DNA of 64,000 bases from Celeribacter litoreus. Lineage in GTDB: Bacteria > Pseudomonadota > Alphaproteobacteria > Rhodobacterales > Rhodobacteraceae. A model generated the notes under the pieces. It did not search any database. It saw only the letters and a list, made by a program, of their open reading frames with translations, and was not told the DNA's origin. Shown here one piece after another: positions 57,193 through 64,000 of this stretch (position 1 is the stretch's first letter; each line of letters opens with the position of its first letter). The position numbers were made by a program, and so were the translations under genes. The stretch covers positions 124,001 to 188,000 of the forward strand of contig NZ_JAIUFY010000008.1 of NCBI RefSeq assembly GCF_020165855.1, written 5' to 3'.

Positions 57193-58290
57193 CTATCCAT
57201 CCTCCAAATGAAGAAGAAGGGCAAGAGCGCCGAAGATGACGGCGAGCGGTGGAGCCCAAGCCGCGAGTTGGATTGGCAAGAGCGCGTTTTGCCCCATGAC
57301 GATTGCAAAGGATCGCAAGAAATAGAACCCGAACGCGAGGATCACGGCTGTCAGCACTAGCACCGATGTGCGCCCAAGACGCGTGTGACGCATTGTAAAG
57401 CCTGCGGCGATCAGAACCATTGCAACAAAAGTGAGCGGTAAAGCGAGTTCGCTCTGAAGCCACATGCGATAGGACTGCGCGGAAAAGCCCGAGTATTCGA
57501 GCTTTTCGATATAGCTGACGAGATCCCAGATGCCGATGGCTTCCGGATCGCCAAATCGGTCACGGATTTCATCGTGCGTCAGGCTGGTTGGGACCGTCAG
57601 TCTTTCATGGAATGTCGCTGCGGCCTCCGGATTTTGCGCTCCGATCAGTTGCCAGCGTTTTGCATCGGTCAGAACCCATTGAGCGGACTCGATCCTCGCA
57701 CGCGCGGCTTCGATGCGATAGGTCGGGGTGCCGTCTGTCGTAAAGCCGAGCATCGTCACGTCTTCCAATTCCGAGCCGTCGAAATTGGATCGCGACGCGC
57801 GGATCACCATTTGTCCACGATCTGTGCCCTCGCGCAGCCACAGCCCTTCGGCTGAAACGGAGAAAGCTTGGCGCTCACCCTGCTGCAGAACCGTGAGGCG
57901 GTGCTCGTAACTCCGCTTGGTCGCCGCGACGAACGGGTTCAAAACGGCGACAGACAACAGGCCAAAGAGGAAGGCAACTGCAATTGGCGGGACCAAAGCG
58001 CGCATCGCGGACCGGCCCGCCGCACGGGCGACCACGAGTTCCGAAGATCGTGCGAGGTTGAGAAACATCACGAGCGTTGAAATCATCACGATGATGGGCA
58101 TGAGATCGTAAAGCGTCCCAGGCACGCGCAGAAGTGACATCTGGAGAACGCCGCTTCCACCCGCATCCGTGCCGTCGAGACGTTTGATTTGTTCGACGCT
58201 CTCGATGAGGAGCGTAAGCCCACCGAACCCAGCCATCACGATGAACAGCGCGCGTAGAAACCGACCGCCAAAGTAGAGATCAAGCCGCAT
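57193..58290 (-). CDS. lptG: LPS export permease LptG
   Basis: The 365-residue protein has the LptF/LptG layout: three N-terminal helices, a periplasmic jellyroll domain (about 125-250) and three C-terminal helices, including the TFVAMVLIAAGFTMR segment. With LptF and the LptB ATPase it extracts LPS from the inner membrane. The ATG at 58288-58290 is preferred because AAGGAG precedes it. This start overlaps the lptF end by 11 bases. Confidence 0.92.
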   Translation of the reverse strand: MRLDLYFGGRFLRALFIVMAGFGGLTLLIESVEQIKRLDGTDAGGSGVLQMSLLRVPGTLYDLMPIIVMISTLVMFLNLARSSELVVARAAGRSAMRALVPPIAVAFLFGLLSVAVLNPFVAATKRSYEHRLTVLQQGERQAFSVSAEGLWLREGTDRGQMVIRASRSNFDGSELEDVTMLGFTTDGTPTYRIEAARARIESAQWVLTDAKRWQLIGAQNPEAAATFHERLTVPTSLTHDEIRDRFGDPEAIGIWDLVSYIEKLEYSGFSAQSYRMWLQSELALPLTFVAMVLIAAGFTMRHTRLGRTSVLVLTAVILAFGFYFLRSFAIVMGQNALLPIQLAAWAPPLAVIFGALALLLHLEDG

Positions 58291-59425
58291 CCTGTCTCTC
58301 CTTCTGATCCGCAGCGTCACGCATGCCTTTCAGGCGCGGATGAGCCGTCTTCCACAAAAGTCCCCAGGCCATTGCAATCGCCAGCACCGTCGGGGCGTAG
58401 CGTAGGGGCCACTGGTCTGGCGCTTTGTTGATGATCGTATCCACTGTGTTGTCGAGCGATTTGACGATCACGAGCAGCACAACTGCCAAGAGGATTTGTT
58501 TCCAAAGCCCGAAGCGGGAAAAGCCTCCGACCAGAAGCGCAGCAAATCCGACGAGGCTTATCGCGATCCCCTGAAGGGCTCGGTTCATCCGCTCGTTCAC
58601 TTCTGCGACGATGGCGCCGGAATTGGTTTGCAGCGTCTGCATCTGTGCGGGCGATGCGCGCAGGAGCTCGAAGGAAGTCGAAGAGCGCACACTCGGGTCG
58701 GGGACTGAATCCTCGTTGATGAGGTCGCTTAGGCTATAAACGAAGCTATCAAACCGCGTGACCGACAACCTGTTGCTCTCGATCTGATAGATTTGGGACA
58801 TCCCGTCGAACATGAGGAGCTTCGGGCCATCCTCATCCTTCACGATGAGCGCCTCGCGGGCCATGAAACTTTGTCGCGCGCCTTCGGAGCGCGTGTTCGA
58901 GAAATAGATATTCTCTAGTTCACCGGCTGCGGTGACGGTGCGGACGTAGAATGTCACGCCTTCAATCGGGTGCACGAAGGTGCCTTCGGTGAGGAGGCGG
59001 GCCGTCACATCCTGCGCAATCTCATTGCGCCGGAGTTCGAGTTCGCGCTGCGCCATCGGAACGAGGATATGGGACAGAATCCCAACCAACAGCGCGACGA
59101 ACAGGCCAAACACGATGACGGGGCGCGCAAGACGGTAGGGGGAATATCCTGCGGCCTGCACCACAACCAGTTCTGACTCCGAGGAGAGGCGGTTCGTGAC
59201 ATAGACTGTGGCCGCAAAGGCGGCGATCGGGAGAAGCGTGTTGAGGATCGTTGGCAGCGACAGAAGCGTGAGATGCAGGAACGTGCCCGCAGATTGCCCG
59301 TCGCCCATCAGCCAGTCGAGCAATCCGACAGCGCGGTTCACCCAAAAGACCAGAGCGAGGACCAGCGAGAAGAATCCGAACAGCATCAGCAGTTGCTGAA
59401 ACATGTATTTGTCGAATCTACCCAA
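58280..59425 (-). CDS. lptF: LPS export permease LptF
   Basis: The 381-residue paralogue of LptG has LMLFGFFSLVLALVFWVNRAV as its first helix, SSESELVVVQAAGYSPYRLARP in the cytoplasmic coupling region that meets LptB, and C-terminal helices near LLVGGFSRFGLWKQILLAVV. The start appears to be TTG at 59425, because it restores the GRFDKYMFQQLL opening typical of LptF; the first ATG would delete it. It heads the lptF-lptG-lptD-surA-pdxA-rsmA-VOC run. Confidence 0.9.
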   Translation of the reverse strand: MGRFDKYMFQQLLMLFGFFSLVLALVFWVNRAVGLLDWLMGDGQSAGTFLHLTLLSLPTILNTLLPIAAFAATVYVTNRLSSESELVVVQAAGYSPYRLARPVIVFGLFVALLVGILSHILVPMAQRELELRRNEIAQDVTARLLTEGTFVHPIEGVTFYVRTVTAAGELENIYFSNTRSEGARQSFMAREALIVKDEDGPKLLMFDGMSQIYQIESNRLSVTRFDSFVYSLSDLINEDSVPDPSVRSSTSFELLRASPAQMQTLQTNSGAIVAEVNERMNRALQGIAISLVGFAALLVGGFSRFGLWKQILLAVVLLVIVKSLDNTVDTIINKAPDQWPLRYAPTVLAIAMAWGLLWKTAHPRLKGMRDAADQKERQDAA

Positions 59426-59600
59426 CGCCTTGCCCTTGCCACACGGTTTCGTCGCGAACCATATCTGCCTGCGCGTCTGTGAGAAAGGCTCAATTCTCCC
59501 TTTGTCCGCGCGAGATAGAGGTGCTGTGCGGGAAAGCCTCTGGAAAGGCGGGACTTCGCTCGCTACCTATTGTTCAAACAGTTCCCGAAAAGGATTTTCC

Positions 59601-61073
59601 ATGACCGAGCTCGCCAAACTTTCCGTCACTGACCTCGACCTTGATGCAATCGCAACGCACGAAGGCCGTGTCGTTGTTTGCATCAGCCCCGATGGCAAGT
59701 TGAACCCGGGCGCGCGCCGGATCAACCGTCTGACCAAAGGCGCACTCGCGCGGTTCGTGGAAAGCGAGGGGTTCGAACGGCTGAAGGAAGCAGACGCAAA
59801 GGACATGGCCTATCCCGCAGGCATGGCCGCTGAAGCTGTGCAGGTGGTGAAACTCTCCAATCAAGCTTCGGTTGCAGTGGCGCGCAAAGCGGGTGTTGCG
59901 ATTGGTGCGGCTCTCGGTGAAGCGGGCGCGCTTGTCCTGCCAGGGAGCCTGAAACGCGTTGAAGAACTCGCGCTCGGCATGGCTCTGCGTCACTATTCCT
60001 TTACGGCACATAAGACTGCGGACGCGAAAGACTTGCCCGAGGTCGCGATTGCTGTGTCCAAGCCGGAGGCCGTCGATCTCTCTAACGTGCTCGCCCTCGC
60101 AGAAGGCGTTTTCTTCACCCGTGATCTCGTGTCCGAGCCGTCGAATGTGCTCACAACGACTGAATTCGCGAACCGCCTGAAAGACCTTGAGGCACTCGGC
60201 GTCGAGGTGGAAGTGCTTGAGGAAAACAAGCTCGAAGAGCTCGGAATGCGTACGCTTCTCGCCGTCGGGCAGGGATCCACCAGCCCGTCGAAAGTTGTTG
60301 TGATGAAATGGCTGAAAGGCGCGGATGCGACGAAAGACGCGCCGATCGCGCTCGTGGGGAAGGGCGTTGTGTTCGACACCGGCGGCATCTCCATCAAACC
60401 GGCGGCTGGCATGGAAGATATGACCATGGATATGGGCGGCGCGGGCACTGTCTCCGGCGTGATGAAATCCCTCGCTCTGCGTAATGCGTCTGCAAACGTT
60501 GTGGGCCTTGTCGGTCTCGTGGAAAACATGCCCGACGGCAATGCGACACGCCCGGGCGATGTTGTGAAGTCGATGAAGGGTGACTCCGTCGAAATCATCA
60601 ACACCGATGCTGAGGGCCGTCTCGTTCTCGCCGATGTGCTCTGGTATGCGCAGGAGCGTTTCACGCCGACCGCAATGGTCGATCTCGCGACCCTCACAGG
60701 CGCCTGTATCGTGGCGCTCGGCCATGAAAACAGTGGCGTCTTTTCGAACGACGATGCGTTCTGCAATACCTTCCTCAAAGCGGCCGAGGCCGAGGGCGAA
60801 GGCGCATGGCGTCTGCCGCTCGGTCAGGGTTATGACGATATGCTGAAATCAGACGTAGCCGACATGCAGAACGTCGGTCCGCGTTGGGGTGGCGCGATTA
60901 CTGCGGCTCAGTTCCTGCAGCGATTTGTCAAAGATGAGACCCCGTGGATCCACCTCGACATCGCGGGCACGGCTCTATTGAAAACGCCGGGCACCTACTC
61001 GCCGAAAGGCGCGACTGGGTGGGGTGTTCTTGCGCTCAACCGGATGATCGACGAGATGAGCAAAGAGGCCTGA
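59601..61073 (+). CDS. pepA: leucyl aminopeptidase PepA
   Basis: The 490-residue M17 family peptidase has an N-terminal macro-like domain and the catalytic domain with VGKGVVFDTGGISIKP, MDMGGAG and the signature NTDAEGRLVLAD. Two metal ions are bound by Lys/Asp/Glu in these motifs. It removes N-terminal residues from peptides, and some PepA proteins also bind DNA. AAAAGG precedes the ATG; the long open frame before it (from 59403) overlaps lptF and is not coding. Confidence 0.95.
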   Translation: MTELAKLSVTDLDLDAIATHEGRVVVCISPDGKLNPGARRINRLTKGALARFVESEGFERLKEADAKDMAYPAGMAAEAVQVVKLSNQASVAVARKAGVAIGAALGEAGALVLPGSLKRVEELALGMALRHYSFTAHKTADAKDLPEVAIAVSKPEAVDLSNVLALAEGVFFTRDLVSEPSNVLTTTEFANRLKDLEALGVEVEVLEENKLEELGMRTLLAVGQGSTSPSKVVVMKWLKGADATKDAPIALVGKGVVFDTGGISIKPAAGMEDMTMDMGGAGTVSGVMKSLALRNASANVVGLVGLVENMPDGNATRPGDVVKSMKGDSVEIINTDAEGRLVLADVLWYAQERFTPTAMVDLATLTGACIVALGHENSGVFSNDDAFCNTFLKAAEAEGEGAWRLPLGQGYDDMLKSDVADMQNVGPRWGGAITAAQFLQRFVKDETPWIHLDIAGTALLKTPGTYSPKGATGWGVLALNRMIDEMSKEA

Positions 61074-61075
61074 TC

Positions 61076-61540
61076 TTGGGCGCGGTTTATTTCTACCATC
61101 TGACGAGAAACCCTCTCGACGTGACGCTCGGCGTGCTCGTCGAGAAATCTCTCGCGGCCGGATGGCGGGTCGAGGTGCGCGGGCGCTCGGATGCGATGCT
61201 CCAACACCTCGACCAGGCGCTCTGGATGCGGGAGGGGTTTCTGCCGCATGGCATGGCGGGCGGGCCTCATGACGGGGCGCAGCGTGTGTTGCTCACGTCC
61301 GCGCAGGGCGGGAATGCCGCGTCCTGTGTGATGAGTGTCGGCGGCGCGGATGTGTCCGCCGAAGAGATCGCCGCGCTTGATCGCACCTGTATCCTGTTTG
61401 ATGGCCACGACCATGAGGCGCTGCAACACGCGCGAAGCCAGTGGAAGGCGCTCACCGGTGCAGGCGCGGAGGCGCAGTATTGGTCCGAAGAAAGCGGGCG
61501 GTGGGAGAAGAAGGCGGAGAGCAAAAAGCCAGACGCCTGA
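61076..61540 (+). CDS. holC: DNA polymerase III chi subunit
   Basis: The 154-residue protein starts at TTG, two bases after the pepA stop, with AGAGG seven bases upstream. The alphaproteobacterial HolC pattern GAVYFYHLTRNPLDVTLGVLVEK is clear, followed by WRVEVRG, HLDQALW and the C-terminal WKALTGAGAEAQYWSEESGRW. Chi links the clamp loader to single-stranded-DNA-binding protein. The pepA-holC order is conserved. No in-frame ATG near the N-terminus would keep the domain intact. Confidence 0.88.
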   Translation: MGAVYFYHLTRNPLDVTLGVLVEKSLAAGWRVEVRGRSDAMLQHLDQALWMREGFLPHGMAGGPHDGAQRVLLTSAQGGNAASCVMSVGGADVSAEEIAALDRTCILFDGHDHEALQHARSQWKALTGAGAEAQYWSEESGRWEKKAESKKPDA

Positions 61541-61547
61541 GCGCGGC

Positions 61548-62123
61548 TTACCGCGTCAAGATCAACCTATCCTGTTTAATCTCAATCGACTCGTAGCGGC
61601 GCAGGTAATCCATACCGAGGAGCGAGCCGAACATGTCGCCGTCCGTGACATAGGCCTTCACGCGTTCGTCCTGAATGCCGGAGAGGGAGAGCGTGTCGAT
61701 CCGAACGGGTGCGGTGCGCACGGTGCCGTTTGCGGTCTGGGCGCGGCCCGTAAAGGCAAGTTCGTCTACATTGATCCCCGCGCGTTCTGCGTCCTCTGTG
61801 GAAAGCACGACGTTCGACGCGCCCGTGTCGACGAGGAATTCGATCGGGGTGCCGTTGACCTGTGCAATCACCGAGAAATGGCCGGAGAAATCTCGTTCAA
61901 CGGTGAGCACGCCGTTTCCCGCGATCTGCGTCGGGGCGAGGCGGGGGCGGACATCTTGCCACAAGCCGACCGCTGCCAACCCGCCAATAAAGATCAGTGC
62001 CCAGAGTGCGGCATGGCGCAGCATCTGACCCATGTTCCGGCGATTGGCGACGATGTAATAGAACCCCACCGCTCCGAGGAGCAGGGACAGATAGAGAATG
62101 CGGGCTGTATCCATTGAACTCAT
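61548..62123 (-). CDS. membrane-anchored retropepsin-like aspartic protease
   Basis: The 191-residue protein has two N-terminal membrane helices (about 8-25 and 38-55) and a clan AA protease-like domain with the DTG motif at 99-101 (FLVDTGASNVVLS) and the later SLLGMDYLRRY. Retropepsin-like enzymes act as dimers, each supplying one Asp. Substrate is unknown. Two start ATGs (62123, 62114) are possible and neither has a good ribosome-binding site. It converges on holC; a small CGCGG-CTTA-CCGCG stem overlaps its stop. Confidence 0.8.
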   Translation of the reverse strand: MSSMDTARILYLSLLLGAVGFYYIVANRRNMGQMLRHAALWALIFIGGLAAVGLWQDVRPRLAPTQIAGNGVLTVERDFSGHFSVIAQVNGTPIEFLVDTGASNVVLSTEDAERAGINVDELAFTGRAQTANGTVRTAPVRIDTLSLSGIQDERVKAYVTDGDMFGSLLGMDYLRRYESIEIKQDRLILTR

Positions 62124-62195
62124 GGATTAAAGATAGGATGCCGAAGGGCGTTTGTCAGCGTGGCGATCTGTGCCTGACGGAAATGTCAGGGCCTG

Positions 62196-62822
62196 TTACG
62201 CGCCGAAAAACAGCGCTTTGATCCCGTCGGCTACGAATTGCACGGAAAGCGCGGCCAAGAGCATGCCCATCAGGCGTGTGACGACATTGATACCCGTTGC
62301 GCCCAAAAGCTTCTCCATCGCTGTCGACATGACGAAGAAAAACAGAACGAGACCGAGCACCGCAATCAAAACGCCGAACATCATCGCCATACCGGCAACG
62401 CCCTCGGACTGGTCGATGAGCAGGATCATCGAGGTGATTGCGCCGGGACCGGCCAGCAAAGGCGTGGCCAAAGGAAAGACCGAAGGATCTTCCACCGGTT
62501 GATGTTCCGGGTGTTCCGCATGTTCGCCGCGCCGTTTGGTGCGTTTTTCAAAGAGCATTTCGAGTGCCGTGAGAAACAGCAACAGCCCGCCCGCGATGCG
62601 AAAGGCGGGCATGGAAATGCCGACAAAGGACAGGACCTGATCGCCCACGAGACCGAAGAGCGTGAGAATGCCCAAGGCAATCAGAACCGCGCGAATGCCG
62701 ATAGAGCGGCGTTGTTTGGCGGTCGCTCCCTGCGTCAGAGCCACGAACAGTGGCGCGAGGCCGATCGGATCAATGATCACAAACAGCGTCATGAACGCGG
62801 GGATGAGAACCGACCAATCCAT
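62196..62822 (-). CDS. MarC-family integral membrane protein
   Basis: The 208-residue protein has about six membrane helices, a MarC/NAAT layout, with FVIIDPIGLAPLFVALT near the N-terminus and PLATPLLAGPGAITSMILL after a charged loop (about 105-130). Substrate and function of the family are unsettled. The earlier link to multiple antibiotic resistance has not held up. The ATG shares one base with the ABC-F stop (TAATG), so the two are translationally coupled. Confidence 0.85.
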   Translation of the reverse strand: MDWSVLIPAFMTLFVIIDPIGLAPLFVALTQGATAKQRRSIGIRAVLIALGILTLFGLVGDQVLSFVGISMPAFRIAGGLLLFLTALEMLFEKRTKRRGEHAEHPEHQPVEDPSVFPLATPLLAGPGAITSMILLIDQSEGVAGMAMMFGVLIAVLGLVLFFFVMSTAMEKLLGATGINVVTRLMGMLLAALSVQFVADGIKALFFGA

Positions 62823-64000
62823 TACGTTTGTAGCCCTTCCAGTTTCTCCAACGCGGCCATCCAAAGCCCCTCGGCGCGATCAATCGCCTCGGACACTTCG
62901 GCGTATTTCTTCTGCCAAACGACCGCGGCTTCCTTGTCTTCGTAAAGCTCGGGATTGGCGAGTTTGACCTGAAGTTTCTCGCTCATCTCAGTAAGCTTGC
63001 CGACACGTTCCTCACATTTGCGCACCTCGGCGCGCGCGGCAAGGATGTCGTCGCGGCTCGCCTTCTTTTTCGGGGCGGGTTTCGCCTTTTCCTCTTTCTT
63101 GGAGGATTTCGGCTTTTCATCACCTTGGAGCAGGAGTTTACGATAGGCGTCGAGGTCTTCCTCATATGGCGCGACCCGCCCGTCTTTGACGAGCCAGAGA
63201 CGATCCGCCACGAGCGACAGCAGGTGCATGTCGTGCGAGACGAGCACCACGGCGCCAGTATAGGCGGTCAACGCCTCGACGAGCGCCTCACGGCTCTCGA
63301 TATCGAGGTGGTTGGTCGGTTCGTCGAGGATGAGAAGGTGCGGCGCGTCGAGTGTTGCAAGGAGCAGCGACAGACGCGCCTTTTGACCACCGGACAGACG
63401 ACCGACTTCTGTGTCGGCCTGATCCGCCCCGAGGCCAAAGCCCGCGAGTTTTGCGCGGAGTTTCGGCGGCAGGAAGTCGGGCAGGGCGCGCTGCAAATGC
63501 TGGATCGGTGTTTCGTCGAGGTGCAACTCGTCCACCTGGTGCTGCGCAAAGAAGCCGATGCGCAGTTTGTTGTGGCGCACGATCCGGCCGCCCATCGTGT
63601 CCAGACGGTCTGACAGGAGTTTGGACAGAGTGGATTTGCCCTCACCGTTGCGCCCAAGGAGCGCGATGCGGTCGTCCTGATCGATGCGCAGGTTCAGGTT
63701 CTTCAAGATCGCCTTGCCATCATAGCCGACGGCCGCGTCTTCGAGGTTGATTATCGGCGGAGAGAGTTCTTCCGGTTCCGGGAAGGAGAACACCACACGC
63801 GCCGCATCCTCGGGCGCTGTGATTTTCTCCATCTTTTCGAGCATCTTCACACGGGACTGCGCCTGTTTCGCCTTGGACGCCTTGGCTTTGAATCGGTCCA
63901 CAAAGCTCTGAAGGTGCGCGCGTTGGAGATCCTGTTTCTTCGCGGCAGCGGCCTGAACCGCACGTTGGGCGGCTCGGGTTTTGGCGAAGTCGTCATAACC
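62822..64000 (-). CDS. ABC-F family ATPase, YheS-like, N-terminal part outside the window
   Basis: The frame is open to base 64000, so about 392 C-terminal residues are seen. They include the end of the inter-domain linker (AAQRAVQ, FKAKASKAKQAQSR), the second ATPase domain with Walker A GRNGEGKST, Q-loop region, signature LSGGQKARLSLL and Walker B LLILDEPTNHLD. A Lys/Ala/Pro-rich hinge and a C-terminal coiled coil follow. Soluble ABC-F proteins act on ribosomes. Sequence of the linker and signature differs from the Uup-type gene at 43969, so this is a separate subfamily (YheS-like). Without the N-terminus the subgroup is tentative. Confidence 0.82.
   Translation of the reverse strand, partial: GYDDFAKTRAAQRAVQAAAAKKQDLQRAHLQSFVDRFKAKASKAKQAQSRVKMLEKMEKITAPEDAARVVFSFPEPEELSPPIINLEDAAVGYDGKAILKNLNLRIDQDDRIALLGRNGEGKSTLSKLLSDRLDTMGGRIVRHNKLRIGFFAQHQVDELHLDETPIQHLQRALPDFLPPKLRAKLAGFGLGADQADTEVGRLSGGQKARLSLLLATLDAPHLLILDEPTNHLDIESREALVEALTAYTGAVVLVSHDMHLLSLVADRLWLVKDGRVAPYEEDLDAYRKLLLQGDEKPKSSKKEEKAKPAPKKKASRDDILAARAEVRKCEERVGKLTEMSEKLQVKLANPELYEDKEAAVVWQKKYAEVSEAIDRAEGLWMAALEKLEGLQT

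Noticed and set aside
59403-59600. 66-codon N-terminal extension of PepA
   Set aside because: It overlaps the lptF start and lacks similarity to the PepA fold. AAAAGG and the ATG at 59601 give the standard length.

Overview
The window is about 64 kb of dense, GC-rich bacterial chromosome. Gene content and order point to an alphaproteobacterium of the Rhodobacterales (Rhodobacter/Roseobacter group). The evidence is a red-type (form IC) RuBisCO with CbbX, and several alphaproteobacterial neighbourhoods: yceD//rpmF-plsX-fabH-ihfA-merR, dgt...argS-SPOR-nagZ-scpA-scpB, lptF-lptG-lptD-surA-pdxA-rsmA and prfA-prmC-DUF4167. I could not assign a genus. I see no insertion sequence, prophage, CRISPR array or obvious pseudogene, so this reads as core genome plus one metabolic island.

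Layout. (1) 1-1489: the 3' part of an adenine deaminase gene, a TetR-type palindrome and a tiny lipoprotein gene. (2) 1486-13468: a complete Calvin-Benson-Bassham operon on the minus strand, cbbF-cbbP-cbbT-gap-cbbA-cbbL-cbbS-cbbX-rpe-gph-cbbY, with the LysR-type regulator gene cbbR divergent from it. A perfect 10-bp stem-loop lies between cbbS and cbbX. (3) 13532-19464: dusA, then an RND efflux permease with its adaptor behind a perfect palindromic operator. (4) 19718-25923: a yfgM-like gene, bamB and der, then xthA, a BaiN-like flavoprotein gene and a small secreted protein gene. (5) 26228-36908: erpA, dgt, a cation/proton antiporter gene, argS, a SPOR-domain gene, nagZ, scpA, scpB, a 62-codon orphan and dcd. 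(6) 37023-41966: tRNA-Pro(GGG) and the merR-ihfA-fabH-plsX-rpmF-yceD group. rpmF has a long, structured leader. (7) 42059-51274: bamE, msrB, olsB, uup, an outer-membrane barrel gene with a four-hairpin 3' region, agmatinase, DUF1499, prfA, prmC and DUF4167. (8) 51348-64000: VOC, rsmA, pdxA, surA, lptD, lptG and lptF on the minus strand; divergent pepA-holC; a retropepsin-like protease gene, marC and a partial ABC-F gene.

How the genes fit together. The cbb operon supplies carboxylation (CbbLS), RuBisCO repair (CbbX), substrate regeneration (CbbP, CbbT, CbbA, CbbF, Gap, Rpe) and removal of inhibitory or by-product sugar phosphates (Gph for 2-phosphoglycolate, CbbY for xylulose-1,5-bisphosphate). 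Phosphoglycerate kinase, triosephosphate isomerase and ribose-5-phosphate isomerase are not in the window and must be encoded elsewhere. A second theme is envelope assembly: BamB, BamE, SurA, LptD, LptF, LptG, OlsB, NagZ, a SPOR protein and an outer-membrane barrel.

I found no convincing new multi-gene system. The most interesting unexplained items are non-coding: the hairpin series after the outer-membrane barrel gene, the rpmF leader, the cbbS-cbbX stem-loop, the structured leader of the DUF4167 gene and several near-perfect palindromic operators without a visible cognate regulator.
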